NCBI GenBank assembly: GCA_017441525.1
Contig: JAFRXJ010000018.1
Coordinates: forward strand, 25,402 to 89,401
Length of the DNA stretch: 64,000 nt
Direction of reading: 5' to 3'
Source: Acholeplasmatales bacterium
GTDB lineage: Bacteria > Bacillota_I > Bacilli_A > Acholeplasmatales > Anaeroplasmataceae
The notes below the pieces were generated by a model. That model was not told the origin of the DNA, did no database searches, and worked only from the letters and a program-made list of their open reading frames with translations. Below are positions 53,779 through 63,390 of this stretch, piece by piece (position 1 is the first letter of the stretch; the number at the start of each line of letters is the position of its first letter). The translations under genes were made by a program, and so were the position numbers.

Positions 53779-56205
53779 TTATTTTATTACTATATTAACA
53801 ATCTTCTTTGGAACTACAATTATTTTTACAATTTCTTTTCCATCTGTATAAGCCTTAATCTTTTCAGATGCCAAAGCTTGTTTTTCTACTTCCTTTGCAT
53901 CTAGGTTTGCATCTAATAATAGCTTATCTCTTAATTTACCATTAACAGATACTGCATATGTTACTTGGTCATCTTTACATTTAGCTTCATCATATGTAGG
54001 CCATGATTCATATGCGATTGTACTATTATGTCCTAGAGATTGCCACATTTCTTCACAGATATGTGGGGCAACAGGAGATAATAATTTAATAAATCCTTCA
54101 ATGAAGCCTAAATAAATCTTATCAGCCTTATATGCTTCATTGATAAATACCATCATTTGGCTTATTGCTGTATTAAATGCTAGAGACTCAAAATCCTCTG
54201 TAACCTTTTTAACTGTTTGGTTATAGATCTTTTCTAATGTCTTATCATATTCAGTAGTGAATTTAGATTTGTAATCATTTAAGCATACTAATCTATAAAC
54301 TCTATCTAAAAATCTTCTAGCACCTTCTACACCTTGATTACTCCAAGGCTTAGATGCCTCAAGTGGTCCCATAAACATTTCATATAAACGAAGTGTATCA
54401 GCACCATACTTTTCAACAATATCAGATGGATTAATTACGAATTCAGGGAATCTCTTACCCATCTTAATTCCGTTAGAACCTAAGATCATACCTTGGTGAA
54501 CTAACTTCTTGAATGGTTCTTTTGTTGGAGCGATACCTTTTTCGTAAAGATATCTATTCCAAATTCTAGAATACATTAAATGTCCAACTGCGTGTTCTGG
54601 ACCACCAATGTATAAATCAACTGGCATCCAATGCTTTAGCAACTCTTTATTTGCTAATTCATCATTGTTCTTTGAATCAATGTATCTTAAGAAATACCAA
54701 CTTGATCCTGCAGAGCCTGGCATTGTTGATGTTTCTCTAACACCAACTACACCATTTTTGTTGTAATTCTTCCATTCTTCTGCGTTCTCTAATGGAGCCT
54801 TACCATTTCTTCCCTTATAATCATCTAGCTTAGGTAATACTAGGGGAAGTTCTTCATCAGGTAATACATAGATACCATCCTTTGTATGAACAACAGGAAC
54901 TGGTTCACCCCAATATCTTTGTCTAGCGAAAATCCATTCTCTAAATTTATAATTAACTGTTCTCTTAGCAATTCCCATCTTTTCTAACTTAGATGTGATT
55001 GCTTCTTTAGCCTCTTCAACTGTTAAGCCGCTGAATTCTTCTGAATTAATTAGCTTACAGCCTTTTCCTAAATAATCTTGTTTTTCAAATGCACGCTCGG
55101 ATACATCTCTTCCATCGATTACTTGAATCATAGGAATGTTATGTGCAACTGCGTATTCGAAATCTCTTTGGTCATGTGAAGGAACAGCCATAACTGCGCC
55201 TGTACCATAATTAGCTAATACGAAATCACCTAAGAATAAAGGTACTTCTTTACCATTAACAGGGTTGATTGCCTTTAAGCCTTTTAGCTCACAGCCTGTC
55301 TTACCCTTATTTAATTCTGTTCTATCTAAATCACTCTTCTTAGCTGTCTCAGCGATATATTCTTTTACTTCAGCTAAATTTGTTACTCTATCTAATAAGC
55401 TATTAACGATTTCTCCATCTGGTGCTAATACCATGAATGTAATACCATAGATAGTTTCAATACATGTTGTGAAGATCTTAAATGATCCACCACCAACAAT
55501 CTTGAATTCAACTTCAACACCAGTTGACTTACCAATCCAGTTTCTTTGCATTTCCTTTGTAGATTCTGGCCAGTCAATTTCATTTAAGCCCTCTAATAGC
55601 TTTTCAGCAAATAATGGTTGGTCAATTACCCATTGCTTCATATTCTTTCTAACTACTGGGAAGCCACCTCTTTCACTCTTACCATCGATAACCTCATCGT
55701 TTGATAAAACTGTACCTAGCTCCTCACACCAGTTAACAGGCATGTCAATGTATTTTGCATATCCATCCTTGTATAGATTTTTGAAAATCCATTGTGTCCA
55801 CTTATAATAGCTTGGGTCAGATGTTTGAATACATTTATCCCAATCATAATCAAAACCTAATTCCTTTAATTGCTTAGTGAATGTCTTGATATTTTCATTT
55901 GTAAATCCCTCAGGATGGTTACCAGTGTTAATTGCATATTGCTCTGCAGGTAAACCAAATGAATCATATCCCATTGGGTGTAATACATTATATCCTTGCA
56001 TTCTCTTCATTCTTGAAATTATATCTGTTGCTGTATATCCCTCAGGATGTCCTGCATGAAGACCAACTCCAGATGGATATGGGAACATATCTAATGCATA
56101 AAATTTAGGTTTAGAGAAATCCCATACATCAGTTTTGAATGTATGATTATCTTCCCAATATTTTTGCCATTTTGCTTCAATTAGTTTGTGATTGTATTCA
56201 GCCAT
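53779..56205 (-). CDS. leuS: Leucyl-tRNA synthetase
   Basis: Class I synthetase, 808 residues, cytoplasmic. HIGH motif as GLHAGHPEG near residue 48, a large CP1 editing domain (TTCIETIYGITFMVLAPDGE), the Leu-specific SSWYFLRYID, and the C-terminal anticodon and tail domains. The KMSKS loop reads NGIKMGKRFPE, a variant with Gly for Ser. The frame opens at 56238, but the GGAGG there serves the ATG at 56205 (MAEYNHKLIE). No T-box leader is seen. Confidence 0.98.
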   Translation of the reverse strand: MAEYNHKLIEAKWQKYWEDNHTFKTDVWDFSKPKFYALDMFPYPSGVGLHAGHPEGYTATDIISRMKRMQGYNVLHPMGYDSFGLPAEQYAINTGNHPEGFTNENIKTFTKQLKELGFDYDWDKCIQTSDPSYYKWTQWIFKNLYKDGYAKYIDMPVNWCEELGTVLSNDEVIDGKSERGGFPVVRKNMKQWVIDQPLFAEKLLEGLNEIDWPESTKEMQRNWIGKSTGVEVEFKIVGGGSFKIFTTCIETIYGITFMVLAPDGEIVNSLLDRVTNLAEVKEYIAETAKKSDLDRTELNKGKTGCELKGLKAINPVNGKEVPLFLGDFVLANYGTGAVMAVPSHDQRDFEYAVAHNIPMIQVIDGRDVSERAFEKQDYLGKGCKLINSEEFSGLTVEEAKEAITSKLEKMGIAKRTVNYKFREWIFARQRYWGEPVPVVHTKDGIYVLPDEELPLVLPKLDDYKGRNGKAPLENAEEWKNYNKNGVVGVRETSTMPGSAGSSWYFLRYIDSKNNDELANKELLKHWMPVDLYIGGPEHAVGHLMYSRIWNRYLYEKGIAPTKEPFKKLVHQGMILGSNGIKMGKRFPEFVINPSDIVEKYGADTLRLYEMFMGPLEASKPWSNQGVEGARRFLDRVYRLVCLNDYKSKFTTEYDKTLEKIYNQTVKKVTEDFESLAFNTAISQMMVFINEAYKADKIYLGFIEGFIKLLSPVAPHICEEMWQSLGHNSTIAYESWPTYDEAKCKDDQVTYAVSVNGKLRDKLLLDANLDAKEVEKQALASEKIKAYTDGKEIVKIIVVPKKIVNIVIK

Positions 56206-56311
56206 AAATAAATCAACCTCCATAAAAAAATAATACATTATGTATTATATCATAAAGAAATGCAATTTTATAGCAAAAAAATTAATTAATATATTCTCAC
56301 ATAAAAATAAA

Positions 56312-56335
56312 AACGATAATCGTTAAATTATCGTT
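56312..56335 (-). terminator. Terminator of the cinA-like operon
   Basis: AACGATAAT / ATTATCGTT hairpin with T/A-rich flanks on both sides, downstream of the 56353 gene. Confidence 0.75.
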
Positions 56336-56352
56336 AATTTTTCCGTAAAAAC

Positions 56353-56745
56353 CTAACTTTTTTGAGGTTCTTTTTTTAATATTAAAATGCTAAAAATTAT
56401 TAGATCAACAAGGATTAAGCCGCCCAAAATAGACCAATAAATTATATAATATTCATCATATTTTTTAAGCCATTCTACAGCGTAATACATGATTCCTGCA
56501 ATGATTAAATATGATGAATGCATAACCGGAATTAGCTTATTAAAAGTATATGTTGTATCAACTAATAAATGGATAATTAATATGATTAAATTACCAATTG
56601 AAATACCCATTACAAAGAATAAAGTTGCATAAAAATATGCATTATTAAATTTCCATAAAATACCTAGAGTAATATTAATTCCAACACATATTAATACGAA
56701 AATAATACTGATAATTATAAATAATTTTTTCTTCAAAATAACCAC
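56353..56745 (-). CDS. Small four-helix membrane protein
   Basis: Not recognised. 130 residues, nearly all in four membrane helices (about 7-30, 37-62, 72-92, 98-123). It starts with GTG at 56745, or possibly TTG at 56736, 4 nt after the CinA-like gene, so the pair is an operon. Confidence 0.65.
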   Translation of the reverse strand: MVILKKKLFIIISIIFVLICVGINITLGILWKFNNAYFYATLFFVMGISIGNLIILIIHLLVDTTYTFNKLIPVMHSSYLIIAGIMYYAVEWLKKYDEYYIIYWSILGGLILVDLIIFSILILKKEPQKS

Positions 56746-56749
56746 CAGC

Positions 56750-57220
56750 CTATTTCAATAATTCTAATAATTCATCAAAAGCGTAGTTAGTCGCAGCCAA
56801 TCTAACATTATTTCTTCCAATATTGCCAAAATGCTTTGTTTTGGTAATAACATTACCATTTATATAAAATCCAAAACAAACGGTACCTACAGGTGTTAGT
56901 TCGCTTCCTCCAGTAGGTCCTGCAACACCAGTTGTAGTTATTGCAATATTTGCATTAGAATTTTTGGCAGCACCCAAAGCCATTTCTTTAGCTACTTCTT
57001 CTGAAACAACTGTGTATTTATCTATTGTTTCTTTCTTTACACCTAAATATTTCATTTTAGCTTCATTTGAATATGTAACAAATGATTCATTTAATACCAT
57101 AGATGCATTTGCGACATTCACAAGCTTGGCAGAAAGCATTCCTGCAGTTAATGATTCTGCAAATGTAATATGATATTCTTTTTCTATTAAATAATTTACT
57201 AATATTTCTTCTTTTTCCAT
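56750..57220 (-). CDS. CinA C-terminal domain protein (NMN amidohydrolase type)
   Basis: A stand-alone CinA-C/PncC-like protein of 156 residues. It probably deamidates nicotinamide mononucleotide in NAD recycling. Motifs: TFAESLTAGMLSAKL, FVTYSNEAKMKYLGV, ITTTGVAGPTGG and PVGTVCFGFY. The N-terminal MoCF domain of full CinA is absent. The ATG at 57220 is preferred over 57232 because GGTG is correctly spaced. Confidence 0.92.
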   Translation of the reverse strand: MEKEEILVNYLIEKEYHITFAESLTAGMLSAKLVNVANASMVLNESFVTYSNEAKMKYLGVKKETIDKYTVVSEEVAKEMALGAAKNSNANIAITTTGVAGPTGGSELTPVGTVCFGFYINGNVITKTKHFGNIGRNNVRLAATNYAFDELLELLK

Positions 57221-57328
57221 ATTTAACACCATTAATTAATTGTTTTATTACTTATATTATAACTACAATAATTTTATTCGCAATAGGGTATGGTTTTAAT
57301 TTTGCGAAAATATAAAAAAGAAAAATAA

Positions 57329-57351
57329 AAGAGCCCTTTTAATGGGCTCTT
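57329..57351 (-). terminator. Terminator of the uxa operon
   Basis: AAGAGCCC / GGGCTCTT hairpin with A/T runs, 7 nt after the uxaC stop. Confidence 0.85.
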
Positions 57352-57357
57352 AAATAA

Positions 57358-58791
57358 TTAGAATCCGAAATATTTCTTTGCGTTGTTATAGCAAATATCT
57401 TCAACAATCTTACCTAAAGTTTCGATTTCAGATGCAGGATATTGACCTGATTCAACTAAGTTACCGAACTTTTCACATAAGATTCTTCTATAATATTCAT
57501 GACGAGGATATGCTAAGAAAGAACGAGAGTCTGTTAACATACCTACTGCTTCAGAAATTAATGCTACTTGCATCATTGTTTCCATATTTTGCTTCATACC
57601 ATCTTGTTGATCTAGGAACCACCAAGCTGTACCATTTTGTACTCTGTTTTGTACGCCTTCCTTTTGGAAGCATCCAGCTAATACCATTAATGCATAGTTA
57701 TCACGTGGATTTAAGCAATATAAAATAGTTTTTGGTAATGAATCAGCTTCATCTAATTCACCTAATAATTGAGATAATTTAGACATATATACTTGGTCTT
57801 CGATTGCATCGTAACCAGTATCTGGTCCAATCTTCTTTAACATTGACTTAGAGTTGTTTCTTAAAGCTCCAATGTGATATTGTTGAACCCAACCACGCTT
57901 ATAATATTCTTTACCTAAGAATACTAATACATAGCCTTTATATTGATCTTGTTCAAAGTCAGAAACCTTTTCACCCTTCATACCCTTTAAGAATACCTTA
58001 TTAGCTTCTTCATAAGTTGCAGGAGCATAGTGTAATACGTCTAGAGCATGGTCAGCTAAACGAGAACCCATTTCATGGAAGAAATCAATTCTTTCAGATA
58101 ATGCCTTCTCTAAATCCTTTAATGATTTAATTTCATAGCCAACAACCTTAGCTAATTGGTTAACCCAATCCTTGAACCATGATAATTCAACATTAATTGC
58201 CTTATCAGGACGGAATGCTGGTCTAACTTTTACCTTTAATGTCTCATCAGCATTCATTTGCTTATGCCAATGTAAGTCATCAACTGGATCGTCAGTTGTA
58301 CAAACTGTATCTACATTGAACTTATATAACATTTCTCTTGCAGATAATGTTTTTAATTTTTCATTTGCAGCATCCCAAATCTTCTTTGCATTATCTTTAT
58401 TAATAATGTCATAGATACCGAAATATCTTCTTAATTCAAGATGACTCCAGTGATATAGTGGGTTTCCTACGAAATATGGCATAGATTCAACGAATTGTGA
58501 ATATTTTTGATAATCACTTTCATCTAATGACTTTCCTGGAACATTACCAGAAATAGAATCTTCCATATAACCTCTAGCACGTAGAGCTCTCCACTTGTAG
58601 TGGTCACCATATCTATCTCCAGCACCTAACCAAGCTTCTGCTAGGTTTCTAAAGTGCTTATCTTCTGCGATTTCTTTTGGTTGTAAATGGCAGTGGTAAT
58701 CAATGATAGGCATCTTTTCAGCATGCTCATGATATAGCTTCTTAGCTGTTTCAGTAGTTAACAAGAAATCCTTGTCCATAAATTCTTTCAT
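57358..58791 (-). CDS. uxaC: Uronate isomerase
   Basis: 477-residue amidohydrolase-fold enzyme turning galacturonate into tagaturonate (and glucuronate into fructuronate). Typical features: MPIIDYHCHLQPKEIAED near residue 30, TTDDPVDDLHWH, VRPAFRPDKA, QYHIGALRNNS and SYPR-like LAYPRHEYYRR. Last gene of uxaB-uxaA-uxaC. Confidence 0.97.
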   Translation of the reverse strand: MKEFMDKDFLLTTETAKKLYHEHAEKMPIIDYHCHLQPKEIAEDKHFRNLAEAWLGAGDRYGDHYKWRALRARGYMEDSISGNVPGKSLDESDYQKYSQFVESMPYFVGNPLYHWSHLELRRYFGIYDIINKDNAKKIWDAANEKLKTLSAREMLYKFNVDTVCTTDDPVDDLHWHKQMNADETLKVKVRPAFRPDKAINVELSWFKDWVNQLAKVVGYEIKSLKDLEKALSERIDFFHEMGSRLADHALDVLHYAPATYEEANKVFLKGMKGEKVSDFEQDQYKGYVLVFLGKEYYKRGWVQQYHIGALRNNSKSMLKKIGPDTGYDAIEDQVYMSKLSQLLGELDEADSLPKTILYCLNPRDNYALMVLAGCFQKEGVQNRVQNGTAWWFLDQQDGMKQNMETMMQVALISEAVGMLTDSRSFLAYPRHEYYRRILCEKFGNLVESGQYPASEIETLGKIVEDICYNNAKKYFGF

Positions 58792-58815
58792 AATTCAAAT
58801 TCTCCTTATTATTTA

Positions 58816-60294
58816 TTATAGAATTACGCCATCTTTGAAAATTGAAATTTCTCTAAAGTCGTTAATTTCATTCTTAGCTTGCTTCTTTCCTGATGCAACG
58901 TCACAAATTAAATCAATGAATTTCTCTAATAATTCATCCATTGTATATTTATCAACTAAATCACCAGCATTGAAGTCGATCCAATTATCCTTCTTAGTTG
59001 CTAAAGCAGTATTTGTAGCAATCTTTAATGTTGGAACGAATCCTCCAAATGGTGTACCACGACCTGTAGTAAATAATACCATTTGGCAACCAGCTGCAGC
59101 AATTGTTGTTACAGCACATAAATCGTTACCTGGTGTAGAAACTAAGTTTAAGCCCTTAGCTTTAATTCTTCCACCCATATCGATTACACCATTAACCTTA
59201 GATGAACCACCCTTTTGAACACATCCTAAAGACTTATCTTCTAATGTAGTGATTCCTCCAGCCTTGTTTCCTGGAGATGGGTTATCATAAATAACTTGGT
59301 TATGGTTTTTGAAATATTTCTTGAAGTCATTGATTAAATCAACGATTTCTTCAAATGTCTTTTTATCTTTAGCACGAGCCATTAATAATTGCTCTGCACC
59401 AAACATTTCAGGTACTTCACCTAAAACTGTTGTTGCATCATTTAATGATAAGAAATCAGATAATCTACCTAATAAAGGATTTGCAGTAATTCCTGACATA
59501 CCATCAGAACCACCACACTTAAGACCAATTCTTAAAACTGATAGAGGTTTAGTAACTCTCTTATCATCCTTCATCTTATTGTATAATTCATCAAGTAATT
59601 TTACGCCTTCAACAACTTCGTCCTCAACTTCTTGTGAAACTAAGAATCTAGTTCTATCCTTATCATAATCACCTAATGTATCTTTGAATACATCACAACG
59701 GTTTTCTTCACATCCTAAGCTTAGTACTAATACACCACCAGCGTTTGGATGCTTTGTGATATCTTGTAAGATTTTCTTGGTGAATTCAAGATCTCCACCC
59801 ATTTGTGAACATCCAAAAGGATGTTGGAATGTATAAACACCATCAATTTTTGACATATCATGTGTTTTCTTGAATTCTTCAACAATCTTATCTGCCATAC
59901 CAGATACGCAGCCTACAGTTTGAATAATCCATAATTCATTTCTTATACCATATTCACCTGTAGATCTTTCGTAAACATCAACAGTACGATCACTCTTATA
60001 TCCTAATACCTTTGGATAATTAGGGTTGTATGTATATGTAATTACATCATCTAGATTTGTAGCTACATTGTGTGTATGTACGTGCATACCAGCCTTAATA
60101 TCTTCAGTTGCATGACCAATAGGGAAGCCATATTTAATGACATTTTCACCCTTCTTAATATCCTTTAATGCAACCTTATGGGCTGGTGGAATATCCATTA
60201 ATAATGTAACACCTGCAACCTTTTCGCCTTTTTTGAAAGGTCTAAGTACTACGGCAACATTATCGATTTCGTGAATTATAATAAATTCTTGCAT
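58816..60294 (-). CDS. uxaA: Altronate dehydratase
   Basis: 492-residue UxaA of the galactarate/altronate dehydratase family. It dehydrates altronate to 2-keto-3-deoxygluconate. It has the N-terminal SAF domain (DNVAVVLRPFKKGEKV) and the catalytic part with conserved metal-site patterns (HPFGCSQMGGDL, LGCEENRCD, LKCGGSDGMSGITANPLLG, TTGRGTPFGG). It lies 24 nt before uxaC. Confidence 0.97.
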   Translation of the reverse strand: MQEFIIIHEIDNVAVVLRPFKKGEKVAGVTLLMDIPPAHKVALKDIKKGENVIKYGFPIGHATEDIKAGMHVHTHNVATNLDDVITYTYNPNYPKVLGYKSDRTVDVYERSTGEYGIRNELWIIQTVGCVSGMADKIVEEFKKTHDMSKIDGVYTFQHPFGCSQMGGDLEFTKKILQDITKHPNAGGVLVLSLGCEENRCDVFKDTLGDYDKDRTRFLVSQEVEDEVVEGVKLLDELYNKMKDDKRVTKPLSVLRIGLKCGGSDGMSGITANPLLGRLSDFLSLNDATTVLGEVPEMFGAEQLLMARAKDKKTFEEIVDLINDFKKYFKNHNQVIYDNPSPGNKAGGITTLEDKSLGCVQKGGSSKVNGVIDMGGRIKAKGLNLVSTPGNDLCAVTTIAAAGCQMVLFTTGRGTPFGGFVPTLKIATNTALATKKDNWIDFNAGDLVDKYTMDELLEKFIDLICDVASGKKQAKNEINDFREISIFKDGVIL

Positions 60295-60339
60295 AAAATC
60301 ACCCTTTTTAATTTATTTTTTCTAATGTTAATTTTTTAA

Positions 60340-61839
60340 TTACTTAATGATAGCCTTAATTGCATCTCTCATTGACATTGTTTGTTGAGCATATAATGCT
60401 TCAGTAACAAAATCAGTTACACCTGCAATCTTGTTTAAATCTTGTCCCCAATGATCAGCCATGCCTAAAGTTGCTACAACAATCTTCTTAGCACCAGCTT
60501 TTGTTCCATCATAAGAAGCCCATTGATTCTTGAAGAATTCGATGAACTTAGGATCATCATTTAAAGCGATAGGAGCGTTATTATCAATAGTTCTGACACC
60601 CTTATAGAAAGAGATTAATGCAGCTAAGCTGAATAAACCATGTTGAGGTAATTTACCTGTTCTTTCAATATATTGTAATACTGTAGGTAAATCTCTTTCT
60701 TTGAACTTAGTTACAGAGTTTAATGCGATTGACATTAATTCGTGACGAACATATGGATTCATATATCTTTCTAATACAGAATTAGAATATGCAACCATTT
60801 GATCATGTGGAATATCAATTGTAGGGATTACTTCATCAAAAATGAAGTCCTTAACATATTTTCCAAGTTCAGCATCTTCAATTGTCTCTCTAACTGTATC
60901 GATACCAGCTAAATAAGAAACTGGAACTAATGCAGTATGAGAACCATTTAAAATCTTAACCTTTCTTTGCTTATAAGGAACAATTGAATCAACGAATAAT
61001 ACATTTAAACCTGCCTTTTCAGTAGGTAATGCTTTCTTTAATTCTTCAAGGTTAGCCTTAGCTTCAGCTGCAGAATCAACAGATTGAGCATCAATACACC
61101 ATAAGTGGAAAATTTCACCAACAACCATATTTTGATCTTGGTAACCTAAAGCTAATTGGAATGCTTCTGCATCATTTCTAGGGTAACCTGGAACGATTCT
61201 ATCTACTAATGTATTGTAGAATTTGTTTTCAGTTTCAATCCACTTAATGAATTTAGCATCTAAATTGTTATGCTTAGCAAGCTTAACTAATACTTCCTTT
61301 AAAGTAGCACCATTGTGATCAATTAATTCACATGGAATGATATATAAACCCTTCTTACCAGCTTCATATCTCTTCTTTAAGAATGCTAAAAGCTTTCCTG
61401 GATATGAGTTTGGACACTTAGAAAAATCAGTGTCATTAGGATCAAAGGCAATACCAGCCTCTGTAGTATTTGAAATAATGAATTGTAAATCATCAGATAA
61501 AGCATAGTTTAGATACTTATCATATTCCTCAAATGGATTTAGGGCATCTTGAACACATTTAATTACTTCATTAATTCTTTGAGCCTTACCATCTTGTAAG
61601 CCTTGTAAATATAAAGTATATAAGCCATCTGCTTCATTTAATTCCTTTACACGACCAAAGGGCATTGGTTGTACAACTACAACACCTGCATCAAAATTAG
61701 TCTTCTTATTTGTTGAGTTGATAATCCAATCGATGAATGCACGTAAGAAGTTTCCTTCACCAAATTGCATTATTTTAATTTTTTTAGGTTCTTTCTTGTT
61801 TACCTCATTAATCTTAGGTAATTCATTAACATTAGCCAT
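60340..61839 (-). CDS. uxaB: Tagaturonate reductase (altronate oxidoreductase)
   Basis: 500-residue long-chain mannitol-dehydrogenase-type enzyme that reduces tagaturonate to altronate with NADH. Nucleotide-binding start IKIMQFGEGNFLRAFIDW, ISNTTEAGIAF, and catalytic-region KILNGSHTALVPVSYLAG are present. GGAGGAT sets the ATG at 61839; a TTG at 61854 opens the frame. First gene of the operon behind a promoter and palindromic operator. Confidence 0.96.
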   Translation of the reverse strand: MANVNELPKINEVNKKEPKKIKIMQFGEGNFLRAFIDWIINSTNKKTNFDAGVVVVQPMPFGRVKELNEADGLYTLYLQGLQDGKAQRINEVIKCVQDALNPFEEYDKYLNYALSDDLQFIISNTTEAGIAFDPNDTDFSKCPNSYPGKLLAFLKKRYEAGKKGLYIIPCELIDHNGATLKEVLVKLAKHNNLDAKFIKWIETENKFYNTLVDRIVPGYPRNDAEAFQLALGYQDQNMVVGEIFHLWCIDAQSVDSAAEAKANLEELKKALPTEKAGLNVLFVDSIVPYKQRKVKILNGSHTALVPVSYLAGIDTVRETIEDAELGKYVKDFIFDEVIPTIDIPHDQMVAYSNSVLERYMNPYVRHELMSIALNSVTKFKERDLPTVLQYIERTGKLPQHGLFSLAALISFYKGVRTIDNNAPIALNDDPKFIEFFKNQWASYDGTKAGAKKIVVATLGMADHWGQDLNKIAGVTDFVTEALYAQQTMSMRDAIKAIIK

Positions 61840-61858
61840 TTTTTCATCCTCCAATTTT

Positions 61859-61918
61859 ACGCATCAAAAGTGCGTTATGACATAGTTTAATTCTAACACT
61901 TTAATATTTAATAGTCAA
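61859..61918 (-). promoter_or_regulatory. Promoter and operator candidate of the uxa operon
   Basis: Minus strand TTGACT (61913-61918), 17-nt spacer, TAGAAT (61890-61895). Downstream, 61859-61875 is an inverted repeat ACGCA-N7-TGCGT, a likely site for a galacturonate-responsive repressor. No regulator gene is in the window. Confidence 0.65.
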
Positions 61919-61946
61919 TTATTTAAATAATTCATTATTTAGTATG

Positions 61947-63326
61947 TTATACTTTTTCCTCTTTTATTTCCTTTTTATACCCAATAAGCCTTCTCCATCT
62001 ACCAAATTTATACGCAAATATAGAAATTAACATACCAACAAGCCAGCCTATTGGCCATGATAAAAATATACCTATAAGCTTTAAATCATCTGGTAAAAGA
62101 TATCCAAATAGATATGACAAGCCAATTCTAATTATTAAATCAGCGAATGTCGCAGTCATAAAGCTTTTCATATCTCCGGAGCCCTTTAATACTCCATCGC
62201 ATGGTATTTTAATACATAAAAATAAATAGAACGGGGCAACACAATATATAAATTTCTTACCGACATCAACTACTTCTCTGTTAGTATTTTCATTACCAAA
62301 TATATTTAATAACGGACCAGGAATCGATAAGAAAACAATTGTTGTAATTAATGTTATAATTCCACAGATTGAAAGACCTGCTAAAAAGCCTTTAGAAATT
62401 CTATCATATTTAGCCGCACCAGCGTTTGTAGATGTATATGTGGATATCGCGTTTGACATTACAGTATAAATATTTACAATAACATAAACTATTTTATATG
62501 CTGCACCATATCCAGCAGTAACTGATGGTCCAAATGAATTAATTAAAGACTGAATTATTACACCACCAACTGATATAATTGAACCTTGAATAATTGATGG
62601 GATTGAGATAGATAATATGATTTTTAGTATCTTAAAATCAAATATTTTTCCATTAGTTTCTAATATTTTTTTCGAATAAAATAATAAGATAATTAATGAT
62701 ATTGTTGAGGCAATTGCTTGAGATATAAATGTCGCAATTGCGATACCTGAAATACCCATATTTAATTTAACAAATACGATATCTAAAACCAAGTTCAAAA
62801 CAATTGAAAATATCAATAAATATAAAGGTATTTTTGAATTTCCGAGGCTCTGAAATAAAGATGTTACAACATTATATATAAATAAAAATAATATGCCACA
62901 TGTATAAAATAATAAATATGTAAATGAATCATCATAATATGGTTGATTATTAATGTTTAATAAGGCTAAAATAGGCTTCAATAGTCCAAGTCCTATACCA
63001 CATAAAACCAATGCGATAATAGCTATAGTAACTAAAGATGTATTTATAGCAGTTTTAGCATTTTGATAATTCTTTTCACCTATATATCTTGCAGTTATAA
63101 TATTAGCTCCAACCCCAAAACCTACCGCGATTGCTAAATAAAAAACTGTCACAGGATATGTTGAAGAAACTGCAGATAAAGCATTATCTGAAATAAGACG
63201 CCCAGCAATTAAACTGTCACAAATATTATAAAATTGTTGAAGTGTAACAGCTAATATCATCGGAAGTGAAAATAAAAGTAAAGTTTTAAAAGGATTTCCG
63301 CTTGTTAGCTTATTTTTCTTATCCAT
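61947..63326 (-). CDS. MATE-family efflux transporter
   Basis: 459 residues, twelve predicted helices in two similar halves, beginning KLTSGNPFKTLLLFSLPMIL and QQFYNICDSLIAGRLI, both typical of NorM/DinF-type MATE proteins, which export cationic compounds by Na+ or H+ antiport. The substrate is unknown. No terminator is obvious before the uxaB promoter region. A group II intron ends 65 nt upstream of its start. Confidence 0.93.
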   Translation of the reverse strand: MDKKNKLTSGNPFKTLLLFSLPMILAVTLQQFYNICDSLIAGRLISDNALSAVSSTYPVTVFYLAIAVGFGVGANIITARYIGEKNYQNAKTAINTSLVTIAIIALVLCGIGLGLLKPILALLNINNQPYYDDSFTYLLFYTCGILFLFIYNVVTSLFQSLGNSKIPLYLLIFSIVLNLVLDIVFVKLNMGISGIAIATFISQAIASTISLIILLFYSKKILETNGKIFDFKILKIILSISIPSIIQGSIISVGGVIIQSLINSFGPSVTAGYGAAYKIVYVIVNIYTVMSNAISTYTSTNAGAAKYDRISKGFLAGLSICGIITLITTIVFLSIPGPLLNIFGNENTNREVVDVGKKFIYCVAPFYLFLCIKIPCDGVLKGSGDMKSFMTATFADLIIRIGLSYLFGYLLPDDLKLIGIFLSWPIGWLVGMLISIFAYKFGRWRRLIGYKKEIKEEKV

Positions 63327-63390
63327 TTTATCACCATTATTTTTATACTACCACTACTATTAATTTTCAATGATAAAACGCTCTCTTAAA

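Noticed and set aside
56206..56352. T-box leader of leuS
   Set aside because: Only about 110 nt of AT-rich DNA with a terminator of the upstream gene; no T-box sequence.
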